64,000 nt of DNA, taken from Granulosicoccus antarcticus IMCC3135. GTDB taxonomy: Bacteria; Pseudomonadota; Gammaproteobacteria; Granulosicoccales; Granulosicoccaceae. The position numbers and the translations under genes were made by a program. The stretch lies in contig NZ_CP018632.1 in the NCBI RefSeq assembly GCF_002215215.1, positions 4,646,501 through 4,710,500 of the forward strand. Reading direction: 5' to 3'. The notes beneath the pieces are model-generated. The model was not told the origin of the DNA, ran no database searches, and saw only the letters and a list, made by a program, of their open reading frames with translations. Positions 16,705 to 25,667 of this stretch are shown here, in pieces. How positions within the stretch are numbered: position 1 is the first letter of the stretch; each line of letters starts with the position of its first letter.

Positions 16705-18015
16705 CTAGATCAGCAATGCCAGCGATACCCAGGGCAATAGCAGTAACAAGGCAAGTCTGAGCATGTCAGCCAGCCAGAACGGTATCACGCCTTTGAAAAT
16801 CGTCGCCAGTGACACATCGTTCAGCACTGAGCGCAGCACGAATACATTCATCCCGACCGGAGGCGTGATCAGACTGATTTCGGTCACCACCACCACCACA
16901 ATGGCAAACCAGATACTGACCATTTCAGGGTCAGACAGCAGCCCGGTACCAAAATCGAGCTGAATGATTACCGGATAGAACACCGGAACCGTCAGCAGGA
17001 TCATCGACAGACTCTCGAACACACAACCTAGCAGCAGATAGATGCCAACCATGATCAGGATGACGCCCCAGGCACTGAAACCCGAGTTGTAAACCATATC
17101 GACCAAGGCATCCGGCAGGCCTGCGAAGTTGACGAAGGCCGAGAAAATCTCAGCACCAATGATGATGGTGAATATCATGCCCGAAGACAGAATGGTCTCC
17201 CGACAGGCATCGACAAAATTTTCCCATGTCAGCCCACGAATCGCCAACGCCAACACCAGAGAGAAAAAAGCGCCCATGCCGGCAGCTTCAATCGGCGTGA
17301 ATATCCCACCATAGATCCCGCCCATGATGAAGCTGAACAAAGCCAGCGTGCCAAATACACCTATCTTGTCGCGCCGCGTCATCGGCACCGGCTCACTGAC
17401 CGGTGGAGCTCGTTCAGGGAATAGACGCACCGTGATCATGACGGCCACCAGATACAGAATGATGCCCAGCAATCCTGGCAACAGACCGGCAATAAAGAGC
17501 TTTGCAATATCGGTTTCAGTCAGAAGACCATAAATGATGAGTATGACTGACGGCGGGATCAGAATGCCCAGCGTGCCGCCAGCGGCAATCGCCCCTGCTG
17601 CCAGACCATCTGAGTAGCCAAAACGTCGCATCGGTGGCATGGCAACACGTGACATGGTGGCAGCGGTGGCCAGCGAGGATCCGGACACGGCAGAGAAACA
17701 ACCGCAACTCAGAACCGTAGCCAGAGCCAAGCCGCCACGCATGCGTCCGAACAGGTGATCAGCACCGGCAAACAAGCCTTGTGCGATACCCGCCTTCGCC
17801 ATGATATTGCCCATGAAGATGAACAACGGCACAACCGACAAGGAATAACTCAGTCCGGTTTCAAAAACCGCATTGCCTATCATGGAACCTGCCGGCGACA
17901 TACCTCGCATCACGGCAAAACCTACACCACCGACCAATGCCATGGCAAAGGCTATGGGTACCCGCAGAAAGATCAGAGCCAGCAGTATCGCAATACCGAT
18001 CAGTGAAATAGTCAT
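16705..18015 (-). CDS. dctM: TRAP transporter large permease (DctM)
   Basis: 436 residues, highly hydrophobic, with the DctM pattern (MSRVAMPPMRRFGYSDGLAAG, GTLGILIPPSVILIIYG, TPIEAAGMGAF). It is the ion-coupled transport subunit in the inner membrane. ATG at 18015 overlaps the stop of the small permease gene (ATGA, 18012-18015). The complex should import an organic acid using a sodium or proton gradient. A palindrome shared with the homogentisate operon sits upstream of the first gene of this set, so an aromatic acid is the most likely solute (inference). Confidence 0.93.
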   Translation of the reverse strand: MTISLIGIAILLALIFLRVPIAFAMALVGGVGFAVMRGMSPAGSMIGNAVFETGLSYSLSVVPLFIFMGNIMAKAGIAQGLFAGADHLFGRMRGGLALATVLSCGCFSAVSGSSLATAATMSRVAMPPMRRFGYSDGLAAGAIAAGGTLGILIPPSVILIIYGLLTETDIAKLFIAGLLPGLLGIILYLVAVMITVRLFPERAPPVSEPVPMTRRDKIGVFGTLALFSFIMGGIYGGIFTPIEAAGMGAFFSLVLALAIRGLTWENFVDACRETILSSGMIFTIIIGAEIFSAFVNFAGLPDALVDMVYNSGFSAWGVILIMVGIYLLLGCVFESLSMILLTVPVFYPVIIQLDFGTGLLSDPEMVSIWFAIVVVVVTEISLITPPVGMNVFVLRSVLNDVSLATIFKGVIPFWLADMLRLALLLLLPWVSLALLI

Positions 18016-18464
18016 CGACGGTAGGCCTCGATCAAACCGAAAATTGCCGCAAGCACACACGACAAAGCACCAAACCAGGCAAATGCGGCAAACGGTACAT
18101 TCAGAGACTCTGAGTGTGCACCATCGATGAACTGCTTGTTTCCCAGCACCCACAGCCGCAAGGCAAAAAACAACAATACAGCTGCGGACAGCAGACCGAT
18201 CAACACGGCCAGGGCACGCTGGACACCAGCAGGCAGGCACCCTGTCAACATATCAACATCGACATGAGCGCCCGCCCGGCTCACTAGCGGCAAGGAGGCA
18301 AAGACCAGCGCCCCGAGCAACATTTCTGTCAACTCGAAGGCACCGGTCAACGGCTTGTTGAGCAAGTAACGGCCGATCACATCAACGCCGGTCACCAACA
18401 TCAGACTCACCAGCAAAGCGCCTGAAACAAACTCCAGCGCATTCTTGGCAAACTTCTCGATCAT
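18012..18464 (-). CDS. dctQ: TRAP transporter small permease (DctQ)
   Basis: 150 residues with four hydrophobic segments and the DctQ core VIGRYLLNKPLTGAFELTEM followed by GAHVDVDML. It is the four-helix partner of the large permease. Both ends overlap neighbours by 4 bases (18461-18464 with dctP, 18012-18015 with dctM), so the three TRAP genes form one coupled operon in the order P-Q-M. Confidence 0.92.
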   Translation of the reverse strand: MIEKFAKNALEFVSGALLVSLMLVTGVDVIGRYLLNKPLTGAFELTEMLLGALVFASLPLVSRAGAHVDVDMLTGCLPAGVQRALAVLIGLLSAAVLLFFALRLWVLGNKQFIDGAHSESLNVPFAAFAWFGALSCVLAAIFGLIEAYRR

Positions 18465-19516
18465 TGAGCAACGCCACTCAAGGTACGCAAACGCTCAATC
18501 GCAGCAGCGCCATCATAGCCTTCAGGCAAGCCTGCTGCCCAGTCCGACTCCAGCGTGGCAGCTGTGGATTGCACAGCACTCAGTACTGCTTCAGGTGCTG
18601 CGTACAGTTCGATCCCGGCTGCTTCGATTTCTGTCTGTGCAGCCTTGTCGGCATCGTTCCATGCCTGGCCAACACGCTCTGAAAATGCAAGCCCGGAAAT
18701 ACCTTCGATAGCGGCCTGATCCTCGGCACTGATGGAATCCCATTTGGCTTGATTCATGACCATGAACCAGGTCGTATTATAAACTCCGCCTGGTACCGTC
18801 ATCGAGTACTTCAGATCCTTGGTCAGGTTGAAAGCGGTCAGCGCCTCGTAGGTAAAGGTCACCCCATCAATCACGCCGCGCGACAGCTTTTCATAGACTT
18901 CTGTCGAGGACATGAAAAGAGGCGTGGCACCCAGACCTTCCATCAGACCCGCCACGTAACCGCCGGGCACACGAATCTTCAGACCCGCGAAATCCTCAGG
19001 CGTATTGATCTTGCGTTGATTGTTGTGAAACAGCCCCGGACCATGTGTAAACAGCCCTAGAATTTTGGTACCTTCATGGTCCTTTTCTGCATCAAGATCT
19101 TCCATATAGACCTGATAAAAGGCCTTGGATGCCTCGATGGCATCATCGCCGATAAATGAGAACTGGCCAACCTCAGCTTTGGTAAATCGATCATCCTGGC
19201 TGAAGCTATGCAGACCGTAGGTAATGTCAGCCACATCATCCTTCGCCATGTCGAAATGCGCCGGTGGGCTACCGAGTGGCTTGCCCAGCACGCGGACCGT
19301 AACACGACCTTCGGTGACGGCCTCGACTTCCTTGGCCCAGGGCTTGATGGCATTGAGCGCAACCGGGTGCCGTGGTGGCAACCAGCTGGACATCACCAAG
19401 TCAGTTTGTGCCAAGGCGGGTGTTGCCAGCGTTGCGGCAAACAGACCGGCTAGCAAGGTAGCGCTGGTCGAGCCTAACAAGGCTCCCGCTATGGTCCGAG
19501 TCTTTAAACGATTCAT
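18461..19516 (-). CDS. dctP: TRAP transporter periplasmic solute-binding protein (DctP)
   Basis: 351 residues with a signal peptide ending in ATPALA about residue 36. The mature part follows the DctP fold: SSWLPPRHPVALNAI, FDMAKDDVADITYGLHSF, then LKIRVPGGYVAGLMEGLGATP around the conserved solute-carboxylate arginine. GGAG lies 8 bases before the ATG. The gene heads the TRAP operon, and GTTGCGCATGCAAC lies at 19577-19590, about 60 bases upstream; this is the reverse complement of a site at the hmgA promoter. The solute may therefore be a hydroxyphenylacetate-type acid or another precursor of homogentisate. Confidence 0.92.
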   Translation of the reverse strand: MNRLKTRTIAGALLGSTSATLLAGLFAATLATPALAQTDLVMSSWLPPRHPVALNAIKPWAKEVEAVTEGRVTVRVLGKPLGSPPAHFDMAKDDVADITYGLHSFSQDDRFTKAEVGQFSFIGDDAIEASKAFYQVYMEDLDAEKDHEGTKILGLFTHGPGLFHNNQRKINTPEDFAGLKIRVPGGYVAGLMEGLGATPLFMSSTEVYEKLSRGVIDGVTFTYEALTAFNLTKDLKYSMTVPGGVYNTTWFMVMNQAKWDSISAEDQAAIEGISGLAFSERVGQAWNDADKAAQTEIEAAGIELYAAPEAVLSAVQSTAATLESDWAAGLPEGYDGAAAIERLRTLSGVAQ

Positions 19517-19576
19517 TTACATCTCCAGTGGTAGCCCATTCTCGAAATGGAAGGGTGCTGGCTGGCGACAGTATCC

Positions 19577-19590
19577 GTTGCGCATGCAAC
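19577..19590 (-). promoter_or_regulatory. MarR-type operator upstream of the TRAP operon
   Basis: On the minus strand this reads GTTGCATGCGCAAC, a full palindrome identical to the copy at 20115-20128 and one base from 20139-20152. It lies ahead of dctP and just past the 3' end of the MarR gene. Confidence 0.75.
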
Positions 19591-19621
19591 TGTCAATGAA
19601 AAGACAGGGCTTTATGCAGAA

Positions 19622-20092
19622 CTATTCGTGCTCAACCCCATCCTCACGGCGCACCAGATCCAGCGACAACTCGAGCTTGTTCATTGCATTGACAAAGGCG
19701 CTGTACTCATCCCCATTCAGGCATTGCATGATCTTGCGCTCCTGCTCCAACACCAGGGGGATCAACTTCTTGTGCAGGGTACGGCCTTTGGCTGTCAGGC
19801 GCAGACGTGCCATACGTCGATCTCCTTTGGCTTCCGTACGGGCGATCAGCTGCACCTCGATCATGCGACTGACACCCCGACTGACTCGCGACTTGTGTGT
19901 CCGGGTGCAATTGACAATATATTGCGCCGTGCACGCCTCATGCGCCGCCAGGGTCACCAGGATGCGCCACTCCACAATATCGATACCAAACCGGTCAGCA
20001 TAGACCTCTGCCAGTTTGGTGCTCACTTCAGCAGCCAGCCGATTAAGTCGGAACGGGACAAAGTCAAGCAGTTGCAGATCAGTTTTGTGCAT
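19622..20092 (-). CDS. MarR-family transcriptional regulator
   Basis: 156 residues with the winged-helix core: VEWRILVTLAAHEACTAQYIV, the recognition helix around HKSRVSRGVSRMIE, and the wing TEAKGDRRMARLRLTAKG. MarR proteins bind palindromes as dimers and release on binding phenolic or aromatic ligands. The gene is divergent from hmgA; two 14-base palindromes fill the promoter between them, and a third precedes the TRAP operon downstream. It is therefore the likely controller of both units and of itself. The effector may be homogentisate or its precursor. Confidence 0.92.
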   Translation of the reverse strand: MHKTDLQLLDFVPFRLNRLAAEVSTKLAEVYADRFGIDIVEWRILVTLAAHEACTAQYIVNCTRTHKSRVSRGVSRMIEVQLIARTEAKGDRRMARLRLTAKGRTLHKKLIPLVLEQERKIMQCLNGDEYSAFVNAMNKLELSLDLVRREDGVEHE

Positions 20093-20114
20093 ATGATTCA
20101 GTAATCTTTTATTT

Positions 20115-20128
20115 GTTGCATGCGCAAC
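20115..20128 (+). promoter_or_regulatory. MarR-type operator 1, marR-hmgA promoter
   Basis: GTTGCATGCGCAAC, a near-perfect palindrome 23 bases upstream of the marR start. It is identical, in reverse complement, to the site at 19577-19590. Confidence 0.78.
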
Positions 20129-20138
20129 TTTGTTGACA

Positions 20139-20152
20139 GTTGCATGTGCAAC
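20139..20152 (+). promoter_or_regulatory. MarR-type operator 2, marR-hmgA promoter
   Basis: GTTGCATGTGCAAC, one base different from operator 1 and centred 24 bases from it. It lies 47 bases before the chosen hmgA start, where bound protein could block transcription. Confidence 0.78.
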
Positions 20153-20199
20153 GGTTAGATTCTACACCACGCGATAACGATGCACCCATGAGAACCCGC

Positions 20200-21525
20200 A
20201 TGAGCAAGACACTCGGCACTCAAAACGCCTATATGCCAGGCTTTGGCAATGATTTCGAAACCGAAGCTCTGCCAGACGCCCTGCCGCAGGGCCGTAACAG
20301 CCCTCAGCGCTGCAACTATGGCCTGTATGGCGAACAGCTCAGCGGTACCGCCTTCACCGCACCCAGCCATCAGAATGAGCGCACCTGGTGCTATCGCATC
20401 CGCCCCTCTGTCAAGCATTCAGCTCGTTACCAGAAAATCGATTTGCCCTATTGGCAATCGGCTCCCAGAATCAATCCTGATGTCATCAGCCTGGGTCAAT
20501 ATCGATGGGATCCCATCCCCCACAGTGGCGAGTCATTAACCTGGCTGACGGGTATGCGCACCATGACCACGGCCGGTGATGTCAATACACAGGTGGGTAT
20601 GGCTACTCATATCTATCTGGTGACAACATCCATGGTCGATGAATACTTCTACTCAGCCGATAGCGAGATGCTGATCGTGCCGCAGGAAGGCGAGTTGCGA
20701 ATCTGCACCGAACTGGGCGTGATTGATCTGGCCCCCAAGGAGATTGCCATTATCCCTCGTGGTCTGGTCTATCGCGTGGAAGTGATGTCCGGGCCTGCGC
20801 GCGGCTTTGTCTGTGAAAACTACGGACAAAAATTCGAACTTCCAGGACGCGGCCCTATTGGTGCCAACTGCATGGCCAATCGGCGCGATTTCAAGTCACC
20901 GGTGGCAGCCTTTGAAGATAAAGAGGTGCCATCGACGGTCACGATCAAATGGTGCGGACAGTTTCACCAGACGCATATCGGTCATAGTCCACTGGATGTG
21001 GTCGCCTGGCATGGCAACTACGCACCCGTCAAATATGATTTACGTACCTACTGTCCGGTGGGCTCCATTCTGTTCGATCATCCGGACCCTTCCATCTTCA
21101 CTGTGCTGACCGCCCCTTCGGGAGTTCCCGGCACGGCCAATATCGACTTCGTGCTGTTCCGTGAACGCTGGATGACCATGGAAGATACCTTTCGTCCGCC
21201 CTGGTATCACAAGAACATCATGTCCGAGATGATGGGCAATATCTACGGCGCCTACGATGCCAAGCCGCAAGGTTTCGTACCCGGCGGCATGAGCCTGCAC
21301 AATATGATGTTGCCACACGGCCCGGATCAGCAAGCCTTCGATCGTGCCTCCAATTCCGAACTCAAGCCTGAGAAACTCGACAACACCATGTCGTTCATGT
21401 TCGAGACTCGATTCCCGCAGCATCTGACAGAATTTGCAGCCCATGAAGCACCTCTTCAAGATGAATACATAGACTGCTGGGATAGTATCGAGAAGAAATT
21501 CGATGGCACGCCGGGCCTTAAATAA
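20200..21525 (+). CDS. hmgA: Homogentisate 1,2-dioxygenase
   Basis: The iron(II) enzyme opens the homogentisate ring to maleylacetoacetate. The ~441-residue product starts with [15 protein letters not shown] and [24 protein letters not shown] (read as two segments), and carries the iron-binding region [14 protein letters not shown] with His and Glu ligands and the later MLPHGPD histidine. The ATG at 20200 gives an N-terminus like known HmgA and has GAGAA upstream; ATG at 20188 is an alternative. It is first of six co-directional genes and has two MarR-type palindromes upstream. Confidence 0.96.
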   Translation: MSKTLGTQNAYMPGFGNDFETEALPDALPQGRNSPQRCNYGLYGEQLSGTAFTAPSHQNERTWCYRIRPSVKHSARYQKIDLPYWQSAPRINPDVISLGQYRWDPIPHSGESLTWLTGMRTMTTAGDVNTQVGMATHIYLVTTSMVDEYFYSADSEMLIVPQEGELRICTELGVIDLAPKEIAIIPRGLVYRVEVMSGPARGFVCENYGQKFELPGRGPIGANCMANRRDFKSPVAAFEDKEVPSTVTIKWCGQFHQTHIGHSPLDVVAWHGNYAPVKYDLRTYCPVGSILFDHPDPSIFTVLTAPSGVPGTANIDFVLFRERWMTMEDTFRPPWYHKNIMSEMMGNIYGAYDAKPQGFVPGGMSLHNMMLPHGPDQQAFDRASNSELKPEKLDNTMSFMFETRFPQHLTEFAAHEAPLQDEYIDCWDSIEKKFDGTPGLK

Positions 21526-21567
21526 GATACCCGACCAATCAAGGTCAACTTGACCACAGGAAACCTG

Positions 21568-22824
21568 ATGACTCTTTTGAAAAGCTGGGTAGACAGCGCC
21601 AACAGCGCTACTACTGATTTCCCACTGAACAACCTACCCTACGGCGTTTTTTCCATTGCCGGTGGCGCACCCCGTTGCGGAGTCGCCATCGGTGATCAGG
21701 TACTTGACGTTACTGCACTGGAGAACGACAAACTGCTGGTGATCGCAGATTCTGCAGTACTGCAGCAAGCCGTCTGGAACCCGTTGATGGAATTGCCGGC
21801 AGATAGCTGGAGCTCGTTTCGCACTCAGTTGATTGCACTGCTTGAAGACGGCGCTGCCGATCAGGACAAGCTCACACCACACCTCTACGCTTTGGCCGAT
21901 GTACAGCTGCACATGCCCATGCGCGTCAGTGAATTTACTGACTTCTACGCCGGGCGTTATCACGCAACCAACGTCGGCACCATGTTTCGTGGTGCAGAAA
22001 ATGCCTTGCCACCCAACTGGCTGCACATCCCCATTGGCTATAACGGTCGTGCCTCCTCGGTTGTCGTATCCGGCACACCGGTACAACGTCCCTGGGGACA
22101 GTTGAAAGGCCCGGATCAGGAATTGCCCGCTTTCATGCCTTCACGCCGTTTCGACCTGGAACTGGAAATGGGCGCCATTGTCGGCAACGCATCGCAAGGC
22201 CCTGTCAGCGTCGATGAAGCCGATGCCATGATCTTCGGCTACGTCTTGCTGAACGACTGGTCGGCACGTGACATCCAGGCTTGGGAATATCAGCCTCTGG
22301 GACCGTTTCAGGCCAAGGCGACAGCCACAACCATCAGCCCCTGGATTGTCACAGCAGCGGCGCTGGATAGTTTTCGCGTCAGCACACCAGAACGCGAATT
22401 TGAACTACTGCCGCACTTGCAGGATACCGGCCCCATGCTCTATGACATCGAGCTGAGCGTCACCCTGGCACCGGACCAAAAAGCGGCAACCACCATTGCG
22501 CAAACCAACTATAGCGAGATGTATTACTCGGCAGCACAACAACTGGCTCATCACACAACATCCGGTTGTCCGATGCGCACCGGCGATCTGCTGGGTTCGG
22601 GCACCATCTCCGGCCCTGAAAAAAGCATGCGCGGGTCCCTGCTTGAAATCAGCTGGGGCGGCAAGGAACCGCTGACTCTGGATACCGGCGAGACACGTAC
22701 TTTCCTCGAAGATGGCGACACGCTGACTCTGCAGGGCCATGCACAAGGTGATGGCTATCGCATCGGATTCGGTGATTGTTCCGGCACGCTGGTGCCGGCA
22801 CTTGAAAAGCCCTATTCCCGCTAA
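21568..22824 (+). CDS. fahA: Fumarylacetoacetase
   Basis: 418 residues matching the full-length two-domain FAH family: an N-terminal beta domain (YGVFSIAGGAPRCGVAIGDQV) and the catalytic part with VSEFTDFYAGRYHATNVG, metal-binding glutamates in RFDLELEMGAIVG and DDAMIFGYVLLNDWSARDIQ-like residues. It hydrolyses fumarylacetoacetate to fumarate and acetoacetate, the last step of the pathway. ATG at 21568 has AGGAAA 8 bases upstream; TTG at 21550 is unlikely. It lies 42 bases after hmgA. Confidence 0.96.
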   Translation: MTLLKSWVDSANSATTDFPLNNLPYGVFSIAGGAPRCGVAIGDQVLDVTALENDKLLVIADSAVLQQAVWNPLMELPADSWSSFRTQLIALLEDGAADQDKLTPHLYALADVQLHMPMRVSEFTDFYAGRYHATNVGTMFRGAENALPPNWLHIPIGYNGRASSVVVSGTPVQRPWGQLKGPDQELPAFMPSRRFDLELEMGAIVGNASQGPVSVDEADAMIFGYVLLNDWSARDIQAWEYQPLGPFQAKATATTISPWIVTAAALDSFRVSTPEREFELLPHLQDTGPMLYDIELSVTLAPDQKAATTIAQTNYSEMYYSAAQQLAHHTTSGCPMRTGDLLGSGTISGPEKSMRGSLLEISWGGKEPLTLDTGETRTFLEDGDTLTLQGHAQGDGYRIGFGDCSGTLVPALEKPYSR

Positions 22825-22853
22825 CTTAACTCCCAACATTCAGGACAACCATC

Positions 22854-23804
22854 ATGGCCAAAGCATTTGCCTCACAAGGCGACATGACTGAAAAAGAAAT
22901 CAGTTTTACCGAAGTCGGCAACGGCCTCTGGGCTTTCACAGCAGAAGGCGACCCCAACTCCGGCGTCATCATTGGCGACGAAAGCGTCATGATCGTCGAA
23001 GCTCAGGCCACACCTCGCCTGGCAGGTAAAGTGATCGAAAAAGTCCGTGAAGTGACGGACAAGCCGATCTCTCACGTCGTGCTGACTCACTACCATGCTG
23101 TACGCGTATTGGGTGCCAGTGCCTTCAATGCCGACCAGATCATCATGTCAGATGCTGCGCGCGCCATGGTGGTCGAACGCGGACAGGAAGACTGGGATAG
23201 TGAATTCGGTCGTTTCCCGCGTCTGTTCCAGGGCCATGAAAGCATTCCCGGTCTGACCTGGCCCACGCAGACGTTCAGCGGTCGCATGTCCGTGTATCTG
23301 GGCAATCGTCGTGTCGATCTGATGCAAATGGGACGTGCTCATACTGCTGGCGATATCGTCATTCATGTACCGGATGAGAATGTCATGTTCACCGGTGACA
23401 TCGTTGAATATCACTCAGCCTGCTATTGCGGTGACGGCCACTTTGGTGACTGGGGCAAGACCCTGGACAATATTGCAGCCTTTGACGTCGATGCGATTGC
23501 ACCGGGTCGTGGCGGTGCACTGGTCGGTCGTGAACAGGTCAATGCAGGCATCGACAGCACACGCGACTTTCTGGAAAGCACCTGGCGTCCTGCCGCGCGA
23601 GTTGCCGCACGTGGTGGTTCACTCAAGCAAGCCTGGGATGCCGTACGAGAAGCCTGTGATGCCAAGTTCTCCGACTACGCCATCTACGAGCACTGCCTGC
23701 CGTTCAACGTGGCACGAGCCTATGACGAAGCCCGTGGCATCGACACGCCTCGTATCTGGACCGCCCAGCGCGACCAGGATATGTGGGAAGCGTTACAAGA
23801 CTAG
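22854..23804 (+). CDS. MBL-fold metallo-hydrolase-like protein with altered metal motif
   Basis: 316 residues with the metallo-beta-lactamase fold. The first motif reads LTHYHAVRVLG, so the canonical HxHxDH has become HxHxVR and two ligands of the second metal are lost. Later GRAHTAGDIV and MFTGDIVEYH keep a histidine and the bridging aspartate. A Cys-rich SACYCGDGHFGDW follows. The protein may bind a single metal or have another role. The role in homogentisate breakdown is unknown, but it lies inside the operon between fahA and the monooxygenase gene. I believe similar proteins occur beside aromatic hydroxylases elsewhere, but could not check. Confidence 0.85.
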   Translation: MAKAFASQGDMTEKEISFTEVGNGLWAFTAEGDPNSGVIIGDESVMIVEAQATPRLAGKVIEKVREVTDKPISHVVLTHYHAVRVLGASAFNADQIIMSDAARAMVVERGQEDWDSEFGRFPRLFQGHESIPGLTWPTQTFSGRMSVYLGNRRVDLMQMGRAHTAGDIVIHVPDENVMFTGDIVEYHSACYCGDGHFGDWGKTLDNIAAFDVDAIAPGRGGALVGREQVNAGIDSTRDFLESTWRPAARVAARGGSLKQAWDAVREACDAKFSDYAIYEHCLPFNVARAYDEARGIDTPRIWTAQRDQDMWEALQD

Positions 23805-23831
23805 CCTTTAACTCTACAGACGGGAAGCAGC

Positions 23832-25454
23832 ATGGTTGACGTGCGTTACACAACAGCATTCGAACTCTACCCCTACGCCAGGGCCTCTGATCAGGATGAA
23901 GCTGCTCCTCAGCGTCATCCCGTCGTCATTGTCGGCGGGGGGCCTGTCGGCATGGCCATGGCACTGGACCTGGGGCGCAAGGGCACGCCGGTTCTGGTAC
24001 TGGATGATCATGCCGGTGTCGGTCAGGGTTCGCGGGCCATCTGTTTTGCCAGACGGACACTGGAAATCACAGACCGTCTGGGTTGTGAACAACGCATGCT
24101 CGACAAGGGTGTTGTGTGGAACGTAGGTCGTGTTTTTCATGGTGAGGAAGAGGTGTTCAACTTCAACCTCTCACCGGCGACCGGCCTGCGTAATCCCGCC
24201 TTCGTCAATCTGCAGCAACCCTATTTTGAAAAGTTTCTGGTTGAACAGATACGCAAGGAACAGGAACGCGGTGCACCTATTCAGATTCGTGGCTGCAATC
24301 AGCTCACCGGGCTCAGCGACCTGGGTGAGCATGTCTTGCTGGATATCGATACGCCTGAAGGCCCCTACCAGCTGGAAGCCGATTGGCTGGTTGCCTGTGA
24401 TGGAGCTCGCTCAAAGGTCAGGGACCTGTTGGGACTCGATTTTGAAGGTCGGGTATTCGAAGACAACTTCCTGATTGCCGATGTCAAGATGAGTGCGCCA
24501 TTTCCTACCGAACGATGGTTCTGGTTCGAGCCACCATTCAAGAATTCCGGGCAATCAGCCTTGCTGCACAAGCAGCCCGACGATATCTGGCGCATTGATT
24601 TCCAGCTCGGCTGGGAGATTGATCGACAGAAAGAGCTGGAGCCTGAACGCATTCGAGCACGAGTCGATGCCATGCTGGGTGACGGCGTTGACTACGAACT
24701 GGAATGGACCAGCATCTATACCTTCCAGTGTCGTCGCATGGAAAAGTTTCGCCATGGCGCTGTCATGTTTGCAGGCGACAGCGCTCACCAGGTATCCCCC
24801 TTCGGAGCTCGTGGTGCCAACTCGGGCATTCAGGATACTGACAATCTGGCCTGGAAACTGGACCTGGTCATCAAGGGCCTGGCCCCGGAGAGTTTGCTCG
24901 ACAGTTATTCAGAGGAACGCGTACACGGCGCCAACGAGAACATTCTCAATTCGACCCGGGCCACCGATTTTCTGACGCCCAAGTCTGCCATCAGCAAGCG
25001 CTTCCGCAATGCCGTATTACAGCTGGCGCAAAAGCATGAGTTTGCCCGTCCACTGGTCAATTCGGGTCGTCTGTCCCTGCCCTGCGTCTATGACAATCTG
25101 TCCCTGAACGGTCCCGACTTGCTTGATGGTCCGTTACAGACACGTGTCGGAGCGTGCTGTATAGATGCAACCCTGAAACAAGGCTTCCTGCTGGACCAAC
25201 TAGGTAACCGTTTTACTCTGATGGGCATCGATGCCGAACTGCCAGACTCACTGCAGCTTGAAGGTCTGGATATTCACTGCCTGTCCCTGAGTTGTGACGA
25301 TGACTCTAGCGACGGCCTGCGTCAGCGCTATCTCGGTGATCAGGCATCCGGCGTCTATCTGGTTCGACCTGATCAACACGTCGTGGCTCGCTGGAAGCAC
25401 TACGACCCTGCACTAACTAGTGCCGCTTTGCGCATTGCCATTGGCAAGGGATAA
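23832..25454 (+). CDS. FAD-dependent aromatic monooxygenase (MhpA/PheA-like group A)
   Basis: 540 residues. FAD-binding GGGPVGMAMALDLGRKG (about 35-51), the DG motif VACDGARSKVR (about 187-197) and the GD motif MFAGDSAHQVSPFGARG (about 313-329) mark a group A flavin hydroxylase; the C-terminal thioredoxin-like domain makes it MhpA/TfdB-like. Such enzymes hydroxylate phenolic rings with NAD(P)H and oxygen. Its place in the homogentisate operon suggests it makes homogentisate or gentisate-like products from a hydroxyphenylacetate, but the substrate is not shown. It is 27 bases after the MBL gene and 6 before DUF2783. Confidence 0.9.
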   Translation: MVDVRYTTAFELYPYARASDQDEAAPQRHPVVIVGGGPVGMAMALDLGRKGTPVLVLDDHAGVGQGSRAICFARRTLEITDRLGCEQRMLDKGVVWNVGRVFHGEEEVFNFNLSPATGLRNPAFVNLQQPYFEKFLVEQIRKEQERGAPIQIRGCNQLTGLSDLGEHVLLDIDTPEGPYQLEADWLVACDGARSKVRDLLGLDFEGRVFEDNFLIADVKMSAPFPTERWFWFEPPFKNSGQSALLHKQPDDIWRIDFQLGWEIDRQKELEPERIRARVDAMLGDGVDYELEWTSIYTFQCRRMEKFRHGAVMFAGDSAHQVSPFGARGANSGIQDTDNLAWKLDLVIKGLAPESLLDSYSEERVHGANENILNSTRATDFLTPKSAISKRFRNAVLQLAQKHEFARPLVNSGRLSLPCVYDNLSLNGPDLLDGPLQTRVGACCIDATLKQGFLLDQLGNRFTLMGIDAELPDSLQLEGLDIHCLSLSCDDDSSDGLRQRYLGDQASGVYLVRPDQHVVARWKHYDPALTSAALRIAIGKG

Positions 25455-25460
25455 ACCATC

Positions 25461-25667
25461 ATGACTCAGGAATCACCTACACTGAACCTTACTCCCAACA
25501 TTGCCGATGCTGATGGTTTCTATGACGAGTTGCTACGAGCTCACGAATCACTGACAGACGAGCAAAGCGATGCGTTTAATGCACGTCTGGTACTGATCTT
25601 GTGCAACCATATTGGCAATCGCAGCCTGATCACCCAGGCGTTGGCCGCAGCGAGACTCGAATCATGA
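25461..25667 (+). CDS. DUF2783 small protein
   Basis: 68 residues of the DUF2783 family (NIADADGFYDELLRAHESL, FNARLVLILCNHIGN), a small conserved partner often beside group A flavin hydroxylase genes. Function is unknown; an accessory or regulatory role for the hydroxylase is plausible. It starts 6 bases after the monooxygenase and its TGA overlaps the maiA ATG (25664-25667), so it is part of the operon. Confidence 0.85.
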   Translation: MTQESPTLNLTPNIADADGFYDELLRAHESLTDEQSDAFNARLVLILCNHIGNRSLITQALAAARLES

